From Streptomyces sulfonofaciens (GTDB taxonomy: Bacteria; Actinomycetota; Actinomycetes; Streptomycetales; Streptomycetaceae): DNA of 64,000 nucleotides. Shown in pieces: positions 1 through 8,915 of this stretch (within the stretch, counting starts at the first letter, position 1; each line of letters starts with the position of its first letter). The stretch spans positions 186,001 through 250,000 of the forward strand of contig NZ_BNCD01000005.1 in NCBI RefSeq assembly GCF_014656295.1. The letters run 5' to 3'. The notes under the pieces are model-generated. The model worked only from the letters and a program-made list of their open reading frames with translations. It was not told where the DNA came from and ran no database searches. The position numbers and the translations under genes were made by a program.

Positions 1-2600
1 CGCCCCGGGCGGTCGTCCCGGGCGCCGCCCGGGACGCCGGCGGCGAGCGGCCTGCCCGGCGGGCCCGGTGCGCCGGCGTCCGCCGCTTGCGACAGCCGCC
101 CGTCGCCCGCACCCGGCGGTACCCCGCCGAGTCCCTGCCCAGGACCGCCCTGCCCCGGCTGCGTCCGGTCCTGGTCCGGCAGCGGCTCGTGCGGCGGCCC
201 CTGGGGGTCGGTGCCGCCGGTGTCCCGGCCGGGATCGTCGCCGGTGCCGCCGGCGTCCTGGCCGCCGACGTCCCCGCCCTGCTCCCCGGGGGGCTGCTCC
301 TCGCCGGGGGACGGCGACGCGGACTCCTCGGCTCCCGGCTGGAGCCACAGGTCGAAGTCGTGCACCAGTTTCCCGTCCAGCGCCGCGTCGGTGAACCGCG
401 CCCAGATCCGGGCCGGGAGGTCGCCGCCGTTGATCCGCGGCTCGCCCAGCGCCCCGTACAGCGAGGTGTGCGCGCCGGTGTCGGGGTCCTGGCCCATGAC
501 GGTGACCACCGTGGCCAGATCGGGCGTGTAGCCGGCGAACCACGCGGCCTTGTCGTCCTCCGCGGTGCCTGTCTTGCCCGCCGCGGGGCGTCCCACGGCC
601 CGCGCGGCGGTGCCCGTGCCGCCGTCCACCACGCCCCGCAGCACCGCGGTGGTGGTGTCCGCGGCCTCCCTGTTCACCGCCTGGGTGACGGGCCGCGGCG
701 GCAGCGCCACGTTCCTGCCGTCCTTGGTGACCCGCTCCACCAGCGTGTACGGCGCGTGCCTGCCGTGGTTGGCGAGGGTGGCGTAGGCCTGCGCCAGGTC
801 GAGCGCGCTCGCGGTGGCGGTGCCCAGGGCGATGGCGGGCCCCTTGGGCATGTCGCGGGTGTCCGCGGGCAGGCCCAGGCCGATCGCGGTGGACCTGACC
901 TTGTCGGGGCCCACGTCGACGGCCATCTGCGCGTAGACCGCGTTCACGGACTTGTCCGTGGCCTCGCGGACGCTGATGGGCCCGTAGTCGACGTGGTCCT
1001 CGTTCTGCGGCGCGTACGGGCGGCCCCGCCAGCCCCGCACGGGGCGCTGGTCGGTGCCGTCGTAGGTGGTGCTCGGGTTGATCTCGTGGCCGTGCTGGTC
1101 GACGGCGCCGTGCTGGACGGCCGCGGCCAGCACGAACGGCTTGAAGGCCGAGCCGACCTGGTAGTCCCGGCGGGTGGCGTTGTTGACGTACTGCTTCGTG
1201 TAGTCGATGCCGCCGTACATCGCGATGACCTTGCCGGTGCCCGGGTCGACGGCGACGCCGCCCGCGCGGACGGTGCGGTCCACCCGGCGTGCCCGCTTGT
1301 CGAGCCGGGACAGCAACTGGTCGTCGACGGCCGCGGCGAAGGCGTCCTGCTGGTGGCGGTGGAGCGTGGTGGTGATGCGGTAGCCGTGCGCGTTCCGGCC
1401 GATGACGTGGTGGCCGACGAGGTAGTCCTTCACGGCCTGCACCAGATAGCCGCGCTGCCCGCCCAGACCGGACCAGGACCCCGCGTGCGGCGAGCGGGGC
1501 GCGGGGAAGGCCGCACGGGCCCGCTGCCCGGGGCTCAGCCAGTGCTCCTTGGCCATCCCGTCGAGTACGTACCGCCAGCGGGAGAGGACCTTCGGCCGGT
1601 TCTCCGGGTGCGCCACGACGTCGTAGGCGCTCGGGGCGTTCAGCAGCGTGGCGAGGTACGCGCCCTGCGCGACGTCCAGGTCGGACGCGTCGACGCCGTA
1701 GTACGCCTGCGCGGCGGCCTGGATGCCGTAGGCGTTGCGGCCGAAGTAGCTGGTGTTCAGATAGCCCTGGAGGATGTGCCGCTTGCTCTGCTCGCGGTCC
1801 AGCTTGATCGCGATGAAGAACTCCTTCACCTTGCGGGTGACCGTCTGGTCCTGGTCCAGGTAGTAGTTCTTCACGTACTGCTGCGTGATGGTCGAGCCGG
1901 ACTGCCTGCCCTTGCCGGTGACCGTGTTCCAGGCGGCGCGGATCATGGCCTGCGGGTCGACGGCGGACTCGTAGTAGAAGTCGCGGTCCTCGGCGGCCAG
2001 CACGGCACGTCTGACGTGCTTGGGGACCCGGTCGAGGGAGACGTTCTCGCGGTTGACGTCGCCGTCCCGGGCGAACTGGGTGCCGTCCGCGTAGAGGAAG
2101 ACATTGCTCTGCGCGGTCGCGGCGGCGTTCGCGGCGGGGATGGCGACGAGCAGGTAGCCGGCGGTGAAGCCGCCGGCCAGCAACAGGACCAGGCCCCCCG
2201 TGGCGCCCAGCAGCATCCGCCAGGTGGGCACCAGGCGGCGCAGCCCCTTGCGTCCGGGCCGCTTCCCGCGCTGTCGGGCGCGGCCCGCGCGGGACGGGGC
2301 GGCGCCGGTGCGGGCGGGGTCGCCGGGGTGGTGCGGGCCGCCGGGGCGGTGGGGGCGTCGGCCGCGCCCGCGTGGTCCCGTCGAACCGCGGCGGCCGCCG
2401 CGCCACGAGGCGCCGCCGCCGCGGCCGTGGCCGGTGCCGACGACCCGGCCGCCGCGGCCCCTGCGCCCGCCTCCTGCGCCGTCGCCCGGTGCGCCCGGCG
2501 GGAACGGCTGGTGCGGGGCCCAGGCGGGGCGGAGCGGCCAGGGGGGACGGGGCACGGCGGCCCGGCCCGACTCGTCGTGCTGCTGCGGCTCGTCGATCAT
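1..2600 (-). CDS. Class A penicillin-binding protein (bifunctional peptidoglycan synthase), C-terminus outside window
   Basis: Membrane-anchored peptidoglycan glycosyltransferase/transpeptidase that polymerises and cross-links the cell wall outside the membrane. About 866 codons are visible without a stop. The first ~128 residues are Gly/Arg/Pro-rich and cytoplasmic, followed by one membrane segment (about 129-152). The glycosyltransferase (GT51) part shows AEDRDFYYE and GSTITQQYVKN. The transpeptidase part shows the serine motif GSAFKPF, the SxN motif in KSVNAVYAQ and the KTGT motif in GKTGTAEDD. After the catalytic domain comes a long acidic Gly/Pro/Gln-rich tail that runs off the left edge. 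The ATG at 2600 is preceded by GGGAG. It is divergent from the ABC exporter at 2973. The family call is secure from the motifs; which paralogue it is cannot be told. Confidence 0.95.
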   Translation of the reverse strand, partial: MIDEPQQHDESGRAAVPRPPWPLRPAWAPHQPFPPGAPGDGAGGGRRGRGGRVVGTGHGRGGGASWRGGRRGSTGPRGRGRRPHRPGGPHHPGDPARTGAAPSRAGRARQRGKRPGRKGLRRLVPTWRMLLGATGGLVLLLAGGFTAGYLLVAIPAANAAATAQSNVFLYADGTQFARDGDVNRENVSLDRVPKHVRRAVLAAEDRDFYYESAVDPQAMIRAAWNTVTGKGRQSGSTITQQYVKNYYLDQDQTVTRKVKEFFIAIKLDREQSKRHILQGYLNTSYFGRNAYGIQAAAQAYYGVDASDLDVAQGAYLATLLNAPSAYDVVAHPENRPKVLSRWRYVLDGMAKEHWLSPGQRARAAFPAPRSPHAGSWSGLGGQRGYLVQAVKDYLVGHHVIGRNAHGYRITTTLHRHQQDAFAAAVDDQLLSRLDKRARRVDRTVRAGGVAVDPGTGKVIAMYGGIDYTKQYVNNATRRDYQVGSAFKPFVLAAAVQHGAVDQHGHEINPSTTYDGTDQRPVRGWRGRPYAPQNEDHVDYGPISVREATDKSVNAVYAQMAVDVGPDKVRSTAIGLGLPADTRDMPKGPAIALGTATASALDLAQAYATLANHGRHAPYTLVERVTKDGRNVALPPRPVTQAVNREAADTTTAVLRGVVDGGTGTAARAVGRPAAGKTGTAEDDKAAWFAGYTPDLATVVTVMGQDPDTGAHTSLYGALGEPRINGGDLPARIWARFTDAALDGKLVHDFDLWLQPGAEESASPSPGEEQPPGEQGGDVGGQDAGGTGDDPGRDTGGTDPQGPPHEPLPDQDRTQPGQGGPGQGLGGVPPGAGDGRLSQAADAGAPGPPGRPLAAGVPGGARDDRPG

Positions 2601-2867
2601 GTCTCGTGGACTCCCGATTCGCGCCCGGCCTCCGCTATGGGCTCAATGCGCCTTACGCGTCCTATGTACCTACTTGCACACTTTCGCACTTGGGGATCGA
2701 TGCCCCGCGGCGTGGCACGCCTCGGGTCCCGAAAATCTGTGGCAGCGCCACGGCAGGACCCCTAAGCTCCTGCGTTTGGCTGTGCCGGCGCCCGTGGGGC
2801 CCGGCGGACGCACGGGAGCGAACCGAGACGGCCGGGGCGGCGGGCGCACCCGGACCACGCGGGGCAG

Positions 2868-2948
2868 CCGGCCCACGCGGCCCACGCGGACCATGCGGCG
2901 CAGCCGGGACAGCCGGGACAGCAGGGGCAGCCGGGCAGCCGGAAATTC
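2868..2948. repeat. Imperfect 9-bp tandem repeats upstream of the ABC operon
   Basis: About eight imperfect 9-bp units (such as GCGGCCCAC, GCGGACCAT, CCGGGACAG) lie in the 372-bp divergent gap 2601-2972, just before the ribosome-binding site of the permease at 2973. Read in one forward frame they give a collagen-like Gly-x-x string, but no start or coding context supports a protein. The rest of the gap is less GC-rich around 2650-2700 (TTGCAC, TATGTACC), which is where promoters for the divergent genes would be expected. Confidence 0.6.
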
Positions 2949-2972
2949 GGAGCAGGGGGAGAGGACGCGCAC

Positions 2973-3782
2973 GTGCACACCGGACGGCTGTACGCGCTGG
3001 TCGCGGTGAACGGATTCAGACGCCATGCGACCTACCGCATCGCCACCGCCGCGGGGGTCTTCACCAACTCCGTCTTCGGCGTCATCCTCACCTACACCTA
3101 CCTCGCCCTCTGGCACGAGAGACCGCACCTCGGCGGCTACGACCAGGCGCAGGCGCTCACCTTCGTCTGGCTCGGCCAGGGCATGCACATGGTCGTGGCG
3201 GCGATGGGCGGCGGCTTCGAGGACGAGCTGATCGAGCGGATCCGCACCGGCGACATCGCCATCGACCTCTACCGCCCCGCCGACCTCCAGGGCTGGTGGC
3301 TGGCGGCCGACGCGGGCCGTGCCGCCTTCCACCTGCTGGGCCGCGCGGTGGTGCCGATGGCCGTGGGCGCGCTGCTGTTCGACCTCGCGCTGCCCGCCGA
3401 CCCGCTGCGCTGGCTCGCCTTCCTGACTGCCGTGGCGCTCGGCGTCGCCGTCAGCTTCGCCATCCGCTACCTGGTCGCGCTCTCCGCCTTCTGGCTGCTG
3501 GACGGCGCCGGCGTGGCACAGGTGGCCTGGTTCACCGGCCTCTTCTTCTCCGGGATGCTGCTGCCGCTGAACGTCTTCCCCGGCGCGCTGGGCGAGGTGG
3601 CGCGGGCACTGCCCTGGTCGGCACTGCTCCAGGTGCCCGCCGACGTCCTGCTCGGCAGGCACACCGGCCGCGACCTGCTGGCCACCTACGCCTTCCAGGC
3701 CGCCTGGGCGGCGGCCCTGCTCGCCGCCGGCCGCCTGGTGCAGTCGGTGGCGACCCGCCGGGTGGTGGTGCAGGGTGGCTGA
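2973..3782 (+). CDS. ABC-2 type transporter permease, subunit 1
   Basis: Integral membrane subunit of an ABC exporter of unknown substrate. 269 residues, with about six hydrophobic segments and the N-terminal amphipathic region typical of the ABC-2 permeases that occur in pairs with a second permease and a COG4586-like ATPase. The GTG start at 2973 follows the purine-rich GGGGGAGAGG at about -10. Its stop overlaps the start of the second permease (3775) by 8 bp and the ATPase follows, so the three are almost certainly one translationally coupled operon. The substrate cannot be inferred: the neighbouring PBP might suggest an envelope role, but nothing in the sequence proves it. Confidence 0.88.
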   Translation: MHTGRLYALVAVNGFRRHATYRIATAAGVFTNSVFGVILTYTYLALWHERPHLGGYDQAQALTFVWLGQGMHMVVAAMGGGFEDELIERIRTGDIAIDLYRPADLQGWWLAADAGRAAFHLLGRAVVPMAVGALLFDLALPADPLRWLAFLTAVALGVAVSFAIRYLVALSAFWLLDGAGVAQVAWFTGLFFSGMLLPLNVFPGALGEVARALPWSALLQVPADVLLGRHTGRDLLATYAFQAAWAAALLAAGRLVQSVATRRVVVQGG

Positions 3783-4659
3783 CCCGACCGGCCGCGCCGC
3801 GTCCGCGCCGCTCACCGGCCACCCGCTCACCGGCCGGGACCGGTTGGGCGACCGCCTCGCGCACGGCCTGCGTGCCTACGGGCTGATCGCCGCCATGTGG
3901 ATCCGCTCCACGCTCGCCTACCGCGCCTCCTTCGCCATGACGGCGCTCGGCAACTTCGCCGCCACCGCACTCGACTTCGCCGCGATCCTGCTGATGTTCT
4001 CGCAGGTCGACGCGCTCGGCGGCTACACACTGCCCGAGGTCGCCCTGCTCTACGGCAGCGCGGGCACCGCCTTCGGGCTCGCCGACCTGGCGATGGGCTC
4101 CATGGACCGGCTGGGCAGGCGGGTGCGGGACGGCACGCTCGACACCCTCCTGGTGCGCCCCGTACCGGTGCTCGCCCAGGTCGCCGCCGACCGCTTCGCG
4201 CTGCGCCGCCTCGGCCGCATCACGCAGGGCGCCCTGGTCCTCGGCTACGGTCTTGCCGCCGCCCCGATCGCCTGGAGCCCGCTGAAGGTGCTGCTGGTCC
4301 CGTTGATGCTGATCAGCGGCGCGGCCGTGTTCTCGGCGGTGCTGGTGGCCGGCGCCGCCTTCCAGTTCGTCGCGCAGGACGCCGCCGAGGTGCAGAACTC
4401 CTTCACCTACGGCGGTGCCACGCTGCTCCAGTACCCGCCGACCGTGTTCGCCAGGGACCTGGTGCGCGGCGTCACCTTCATCGTGCCGCTGGCCTTCGTC
4501 AACTGGCTGCCCGCGCTCTACATCCTGGGCCGCCCCTACCCGCTCCACCTGCCGACGTGGCTGGCCTGCGCGCCGCCGCTGGTCGCCCTGGCCTGCTGCG
4601 CGCTGGCCGGCGCGGCATGGCGGGTGGGCCTCCGCTCGTACCGCAGCACCGGGAGCTGA
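3775..4659 (+). CDS. ABC-2 type transporter permease, subunit 2
   Basis: Second membrane subunit of the exporter, 294 residues and about six membrane segments, with a short Gly/Arg-rich N-terminus before the first helix (about residues 35-60). It contains FVAQDAAEVQNSFTYGG and the ARDLVRG loop characteristic of the partner permease in this family. The GTG start at 3775 lies inside the end of the first permease (8-bp overlap), which indicates translational coupling. The gap to the ATPase is 3 bp. It probably forms a heterodimeric membrane pore with the product at 2973. Confidence 0.88.
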   Translation: MADPTGRAASAPLTGHPLTGRDRLGDRLAHGLRAYGLIAAMWIRSTLAYRASFAMTALGNFAATALDFAAILLMFSQVDALGGYTLPEVALLYGSAGTAFGLADLAMGSMDRLGRRVRDGTLDTLLVRPVPVLAQVAADRFALRRLGRITQGALVLGYGLAAAPIAWSPLKVLLVPLMLISGAAVFSAVLVAGAAFQFVAQDAAEVQNSFTYGGATLLQYPPTVFARDLVRGVTFIVPLAFVNWLPALYILGRPYPLHLPTWLACAPPLVALACCALAGAAWRVGLRSYRSTGS

Positions 4660-4662
4660 ACC

Positions 4663-5814
4663 GTGGCAGACCACACCCGCCCCTCAGATCACGCCTACCT
4701 CTCAGACCACACACGCCCCACCGATCCCGCACGCCCTGCCGACCACGCCGGTGACAGGGCACCGGCCCCGGGCGCCCCCGCGCCCCGGGCCCCCGCCGTT
4801 TCCGGTGCGCCCGCCGTTTCCGGTGCGTCCGCCGCCGACGACGCCTTCATCTGCCTGGAAGGGGTGGAGAAGGTCTTCGACGTGCGCCGCAGGACCGGTC
4901 TGCTGCGCCGTGAGAAGCACCAGGTGCGCGCCGTCGACACGCTCTCCTTCACGGTGCGCCGCGGCGAGGTCGTCGGATACATCGGCCCCAACGGCGCCGG
5001 CAAGTCCACCACCATCAAGATGCTGACCGGCATCCTCACGCCCAGCGGCGGCCGGCTCAGGGTCGCCGGTATCGACCCGGCGCGCGAGCGTGCCCGGCTG
5101 GCCCGCCGGATCGGCGTGGTCTTCGGCCAGCGCACCACCCTGTGGTGGGACCTCCCGCTCGTCGACTCCTACCGCCTGATACGCCGTATGTACCGCATCC
5201 CCGACGACACGTACCGCGCCAACCTCGACCGCTGCGTCGAGCTGCTGGAGCTCGCCGACCTGCTCGACGTGCCCGTGCGGCAGCTCTCGCTGGGCCAGCG
5301 GATGCGCGGCGACATCGCGGCCGCACTGCTGCACGACCCCGATGTGCTCTACCTCGACGAGCCCACCATCGGCCTCGACGTGGTCTCCAAGGCCCGGGTG
5401 CGCCGGTTCCTGCGCGACCTCAACACCCGGCGCGGCACCACCGTGCTGCTCACCACCCACGACCTCACCGACATCGAGCAGTTGTGCCACCGCGTGATGG
5501 TCATCGACCACGGGCGCCTGATGTACGACGGGCCGCTCGCCGGGCTGCACGAGAGCGGCGCGAGCGAACGCACCCTCGTCGTGGACCTGGAGCGCGAGAT
5601 GCCGCCCATCGACACCGGCGGCGCCGCGCGGGTGGTGCGCACCGAGGGGCCCCGCCAGTGGCTGGCGTTCCCCGCCGGCCGCTCGGCCGCCCCGCTGGTG
5701 GCCCGGATCGCCGCGGACTACCCGCTGGTCGACCTCTCCGTGCGGGAGCCGGACATCGAGGCCGTCATCGCGGAGATGTACGCGGGGCGGCCGACCGCGC
5801 GCCCCGCCTCGTAG
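4663..5814 (+). CDS. ABC transporter ATP-binding protein
   Basis: Nucleotide-binding subunit that powers the exporter. 383 residues. The first ~60 residues are a low-complexity Pro/Ala/Asp-rich extension containing two copies of VSGAP/VSGAS and unusual for the family. The ATPase core follows: Walker A GPNGAGKSTT, Q-loop region near VFGQRTTLWW, signature LSLGQRMR, Walker B VLYLDEPTIGLD and H-loop TTHD. The region after ~residue 280 is the short accessory domain of COG4586-type ATPases. The GTG at 4663 starts 3 bp after the permease stop; a later start just before the core cannot be excluded. It is the last gene of the exporter operon, with a DUF1707 gene 9 bp further on. Confidence 0.92.
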   Translation: MADHTRPSDHAYLSDHTRPTDPARPADHAGDRAPAPGAPAPRAPAVSGAPAVSGASAADDAFICLEGVEKVFDVRRRTGLLRREKHQVRAVDTLSFTVRRGEVVGYIGPNGAGKSTTIKMLTGILTPSGGRLRVAGIDPARERARLARRIGVVFGQRTTLWWDLPLVDSYRLIRRMYRIPDDTYRANLDRCVELLELADLLDVPVRQLSLGQRMRGDIAAALLHDPDVLYLDEPTIGLDVVSKARVRRFLRDLNTRRGTTVLLTTHDLTDIEQLCHRVMVIDHGRLMYDGPLAGLHESGASERTLVVDLEREMPPIDTGGAARVVRTEGPRQWLAFPAGRSAAPLVARIAADYPLVDLSVREPDIEAVIAEMYAGRPTARPAS

Positions 5815-5823
5815 GCTTCTCGT

Positions 5824-6753
5824 ATGACGGATGCCGTGCCGCCCGGGGGAGCGCCCGGGGACGAGACGCCCCCGGCCGCGGGCGGGCCGGGCCACCTGGA
5901 GCTGCGGGCCTCGGACGCCGACCGCGAGCGGGTCGCCGAGCATCTCAGGGACGCCGTGGCCGAGGGCCGGCTCGACATGGAGGAGTTCCAGGAGCGCCTG
6001 GAGGCCACCTACCGCGCGAGGACCTACGGCGAACTGGCCCCGATCACCCGCGACCTGCCCGCCGCGGGCGGCGGCGGGGCCCTTGCCGCGCCCGGGTCCG
6101 CGACGGGGCCCGCGGCCGTGTCCATGGGCAAGGGCGGTGCGGCGCCCGCGGGTTCCCACTGGCCCGCCCGTGTCGGCGGCGCGCCCACCTCGTCCGGGGC
6201 GTTCGCCTTCTGGGGAGGCTTCGCGCGCCGGGGCCGGTGGACCATCGCCCGTACCTTCACGGCGTTCGCGATGTGGGGCGGCGGCGAGATCGACCTGCGC
6301 GAGGCATCCTTCGAGGACCGCGAGACGGTCATCCGGTGCTTCACGATCATGGGCGGGATGCAGGTGACGGTGCCGCCCGACCTCAATGTGCAGGTCTCCG
6401 GCGTCGGCGTCATGGGCGGCTTCGGAGACCACGGCGCCGAGGCGGACGGCGACCCCGCCGCCCCCCGGGTGAAGGTCACCGGATTCGCGCTGATGGGCGG
6501 CGTCGGGGTCGAGCGCAAGGCGACCCGAGCCGAGAAGCAGCGGCTCAAGGAGGAACGGCGGCGCCTTCAGGAGGAGCGCCACCGCGAGCGGCAGGAGCAC
6601 CGCGAGGGCCGTCGTGACGAGGCCGGGGAGCTCCGGCGGCAGCACCGCCACGAACTGGAGGGCAGGCGCGAGCGGCACCGCGAGCACCGTCGCGACGTGC
6701 GCGAGGCCCGTTCCGGGCGCCGCGGGGAGCGGCGCGGGCGGTACGACCGCTGA
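5824..6753 (+). CDS. DUF1707 / LiaF-like envelope-response protein with basic coiled-coil tail
   Basis: 309 residues. Residues ~20-75 form a DUF1707 module (LRASDADRERVAEHLRDA, then MEEFQERLEATYRARTYGEL). A central β-rich region (about 125-235: FAMWGGGEIDLREASFEDRE, then IMGGMQVTVPPDLNV) matches the cell-wall-active-antibiotic-response (LiaF/VraT C-terminal) fold. The last ~75 residues are almost entirely Arg, Glu, His and Lys and should form a charged helix. Function is not established for the family beyond an association with envelope stress. It begins 9 bp after the ABC ATPase, so it is probably co-transcribed. The ATG at 5824 is the only sensible start before DUF1707. Confidence 0.8.
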   Translation: MTDAVPPGGAPGDETPPAAGGPGHLELRASDADRERVAEHLRDAVAEGRLDMEEFQERLEATYRARTYGELAPITRDLPAAGGGGALAAPGSATGPAAVSMGKGGAAPAGSHWPARVGGAPTSSGAFAFWGGFARRGRWTIARTFTAFAMWGGGEIDLREASFEDRETVIRCFTIMGGMQVTVPPDLNVQVSGVGVMGGFGDHGAEADGDPAAPRVKVTGFALMGGVGVERKATRAEKQRLKEERRRLQEERHRERQEHREGRRDEAGELRRQHRHELEGRRERHREHRRDVREARSGRRGERRGRYDR

Positions 6754-6912
6754 CCGACGCCGGGCGCAGGCCGCCGCGTGCCCGGGGACCGTGCGGCCAC
6801 CGGTGGGCGGGCCCGGCGCCCGGGGCCCCTGCCGAGGCGCGCGGGGCCCGGCCGCCGTCGGTGAGTGGTGGTGCTGCCGGGGATGCCCGGCTCACCGGTG
6901 GGCGGACCGCGC

Positions 6913-7317
6913 TCACCAGTGGGCGGACTGCTCCTCGGCCAGGGAGATCAGGTGCTGCATCTTCCTGCGGCGCTCCCGCGACTGCGTCACCTGGCGCCGG
7001 TGGTCCGACGTGTCCTGATGGGCGGTCAGCGCCTCGTGGAAGTCATCGCGCGCCGGGCCGGGGGAGGGCGGGTAGGGGTGCCGCGCCTCCCACTCCTCGC
7101 AGCACGGCGCCTCGTGCAGTTGGGCCGGGAGGTAGAACCGCAGCTCGCCGTACTTCTCCTTGACCTGGGTCACCTGGTAGCCGGGGTGGATCTGTGCCAG
7201 CGCACGGTCGAGTTCCCCGAGGTGCGGCAGCCAGCGGTCCGGCACCGCGAGCACCGCGGCGAAGCCCTTGGTGAACCTGGCCTCGATCCTGGCGCGCACG
7301 TCTTCCTGGTCCGTCAT
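6913..7317 (-). CDS. Conserved hypothetical protein
   Basis: 134 residues, soluble, with no membrane segment or signal peptide and no family I can name. The N-terminal half is mixed helix/strand (WLPHLGELDRALAQIHPGYQ, then VKEKYGELRFYLPAQ). A Cys pair (APCCEEWEARHP) in the middle and a basic helical C-terminus (QSRERRRKMQHLISLAEEQ) follow. The ATG at 7317 has GGAGGG upstream. It lies 21 bp downstream of the SGNH hydrolase on the same strand and is probably its operon partner. The 159 bp between this gene and the convergent DUF1707 gene are GC-rich, with no feature I recognise beyond short G-rich repeats near 6895-6925. Confidence 0.7.
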   Translation of the reverse strand: MTDQEDVRARIEARFTKGFAAVLAVPDRWLPHLGELDRALAQIHPGYQVTQVKEKYGELRFYLPAQLHEAPCCEEWEARHPYPPSPGPARDDFHEALTAHQDTSDHRRQVTQSRERRRKMQHLISLAEEQSAHW

Positions 7318-7338
7318 GGGCCCTCCGCTCCCGGGGCA

Positions 7339-8691
7339 TCACAGCGCCGCCGCCGCGGCCCCCTTCAGATCGCTGATGTTGAACGCGTACGCCATCTTCC
7401 GGTACCCGGCGTCACTGGGGTGCAGATGGTCGCCGGAGTCGTAGTCGGGCCGCAGCCTGCGCGGGTCGTACGGGTCGCGCAGGGCGCGGTCGAAGTCGAC
7501 CACCGCGTCGAAGACCCGGCCGGAGCGGATCTGCCGGTTGACCGACTGCCGCACGGTCTCCAGCCGCGGCTGGTACCCGAGGTGCCCGCCGAACGGCATC
7601 AGGGTGGCGCCGACCACGCGCAAGCCGCGGGCGTGCGCCTGGCGGGTCAGCTCGCGCAGCCCTTCGAGGATGTCCCCGGCGTTCGCGTACCGCTGGTCGT
7701 GCAGGATGTCGTTGACGCCGAGCGCGATCACGACGGCCTTGACGCCGGTCCTGCTGAGCGCGTCGCGCTGGAAGCGCGCGATGCCGCTCGCGTTGCCGGG
7801 CGGCCGCCCGGTGCCGTCGGCGAGTATGCGGTTGCCGCTGATGCCCTCGTTCGCGACGCCGTAGCGCGGCGCGCCCGTCTCGGTGCGGAGCCGGTCGGCC
7901 AGGACGTCGGTCCAGCGGTGGTTGGCGCCGGTGGTGGAGGTGATGCCGTCCGTCAGCGAGTCGCCGATCACGACCACGGTGCCGTCCGCGTCGTTGCTGA
8001 GCACGTCGAGGGCGGTCAGGTAGCGCCAGTACGGGCTCTGCTGGGTGTACGCGGCCCCACTGGCGTCCTCGGTGCGGTCGCCGCTGGCCACGTACGAGAT
8101 CTGGCGGGCGTGGGCGTGGTACGTCACCGGGCCCGACGGTGTCGGGGAGTAGGTGCTGACCAGCAGGTCGGCGCCGGCCGGCACGCGCAGCCGCACCGCG
8201 TCGCTGAGCGTCTGCGCGCCCGCCGGGATGACCACGGAGGCGGCGCCGCCGAAGGTCAGCCTGCGCAGCGTGCCGAACGCGGCCTCGGGGGTGTTGGGCG
8301 CGGCGGCCACCGCGAGCGAGGCGTGCGTGATGGTCAGCGGCTCCTGCCCGTACAGGTTCGACAGGGTGATGCGGGCGCTGGTGCCGCCGACGCTGGAGTG
8401 CACGACGTTGCGCACCGAGCGGCCCGCGAGGCCGGTCATCTCCGTGCCGGGCTCGGCGCCGCTGGGCGCCGTCGACCAGGTGCTGATCCAGGTGCCTGCG
8501 GAGGCGGGGGCCGCGGCGTTGCCCGTGGTGCGCGGGCTCGCCAGGGTGTCCCGACCGTCTCCGTCGGTACCGGACACGCCGACGTAGATGGCCGTCGAGA
8601 CGGCCACGATCACGGCGACGAACGCGGCGAGCAGCGCGCCGTGCCGGGCGGGGGACAACAGCCCCTGGCCGCCGTCGTGACGCTTGGTCAT
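7339..8691 (-). CDS. Secreted or membrane-anchored SGNH/GDSL-family hydrolase
   Basis: Serine esterase/lipase-type hydrolase, 450 residues. After a short basic start an N-terminal hydrophobic helix (about 17-38) acts as signal or anchor. A β-sandwich-like region follows, and the catalytic domain begins near residue 240. It has block I GDSLTDG (nucleophile Ser), block II in NEGISGNRIL (Gly), block III GVNDI (Asn) and block V SGDHLHPSDAGY (Asp and His). This two-domain layout is that of actinobacterial GDSL proteins related to rhamnogalacturonan acetylesterases; the substrate is unknown. The ATG at 8691 is chosen because GGAG lies 8-9 nt upstream, although the frame stays open further 5'. It is divergent from the DUF445 gene across 224 bp. 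Confidence 0.9.
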   Translation of the reverse strand: MTKRHDGGQGLLSPARHGALLAAFVAVIVAVSTAIYVGVSGTDGDGRDTLASPRTTGNAAAPASAGTWISTWSTAPSGAEPGTEMTGLAGRSVRNVVHSSVGGTSARITLSNLYGQEPLTITHASLAVAAAPNTPEAAFGTLRRLTFGGAASVVIPAGAQTLSDAVRLRVPAGADLLVSTYSPTPSGPVTYHAHARQISYVASGDRTEDASGAAYTQQSPYWRYLTALDVLSNDADGTVVVIGDSLTDGITSTTGANHRWTDVLADRLRTETGAPRYGVANEGISGNRILADGTGRPPGNASGIARFQRDALSRTGVKAVVIALGVNDILHDQRYANAGDILEGLRELTRQAHARGLRVVGATLMPFGGHLGYQPRLETVRQSVNRQIRSGRVFDAVVDFDRALRDPYDPRRLRPDYDSGDHLHPSDAGYRKMAYAFNISDLKGAAAAAL

Positions 8692-8915
8692 GCGGTCTGT
8701 GTCTCCTCGGACAAGGGGAGCCCGAGGCTCCGATGTCATGCGCCCCCATGATGGTCCATGGGGAGGAGGGGCACCGGACGGACCCCCGCCGTGGAAGACG
8801 ACGGGAACTTGCGGCGCGTTCCAGGAGTCCGTGAAGGAGTGGGCCGAAAAGCGACAATGTGACGAAGGCCTCTGGGAACCTGCGGCGAACGCACCGCTCA
8901 CCGGACGGGACACGT

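Noticed and set aside
87..2765. Long + strand open frame opposite the penicillin-binding protein
   Set aside because: Antisense shadow of a clearly motif-bearing minus-strand gene; composition is Arg/Gly/Val low complexity with no family features.
2372..3886. Forward frame with a collagen-like Gly-x-x run upstream of the ABC operon
   Set aside because: The Gly-x-x string comes from 9-bp DNA repeats; the frame runs through the permease gene in the wrong register and has no ribosome-binding site.
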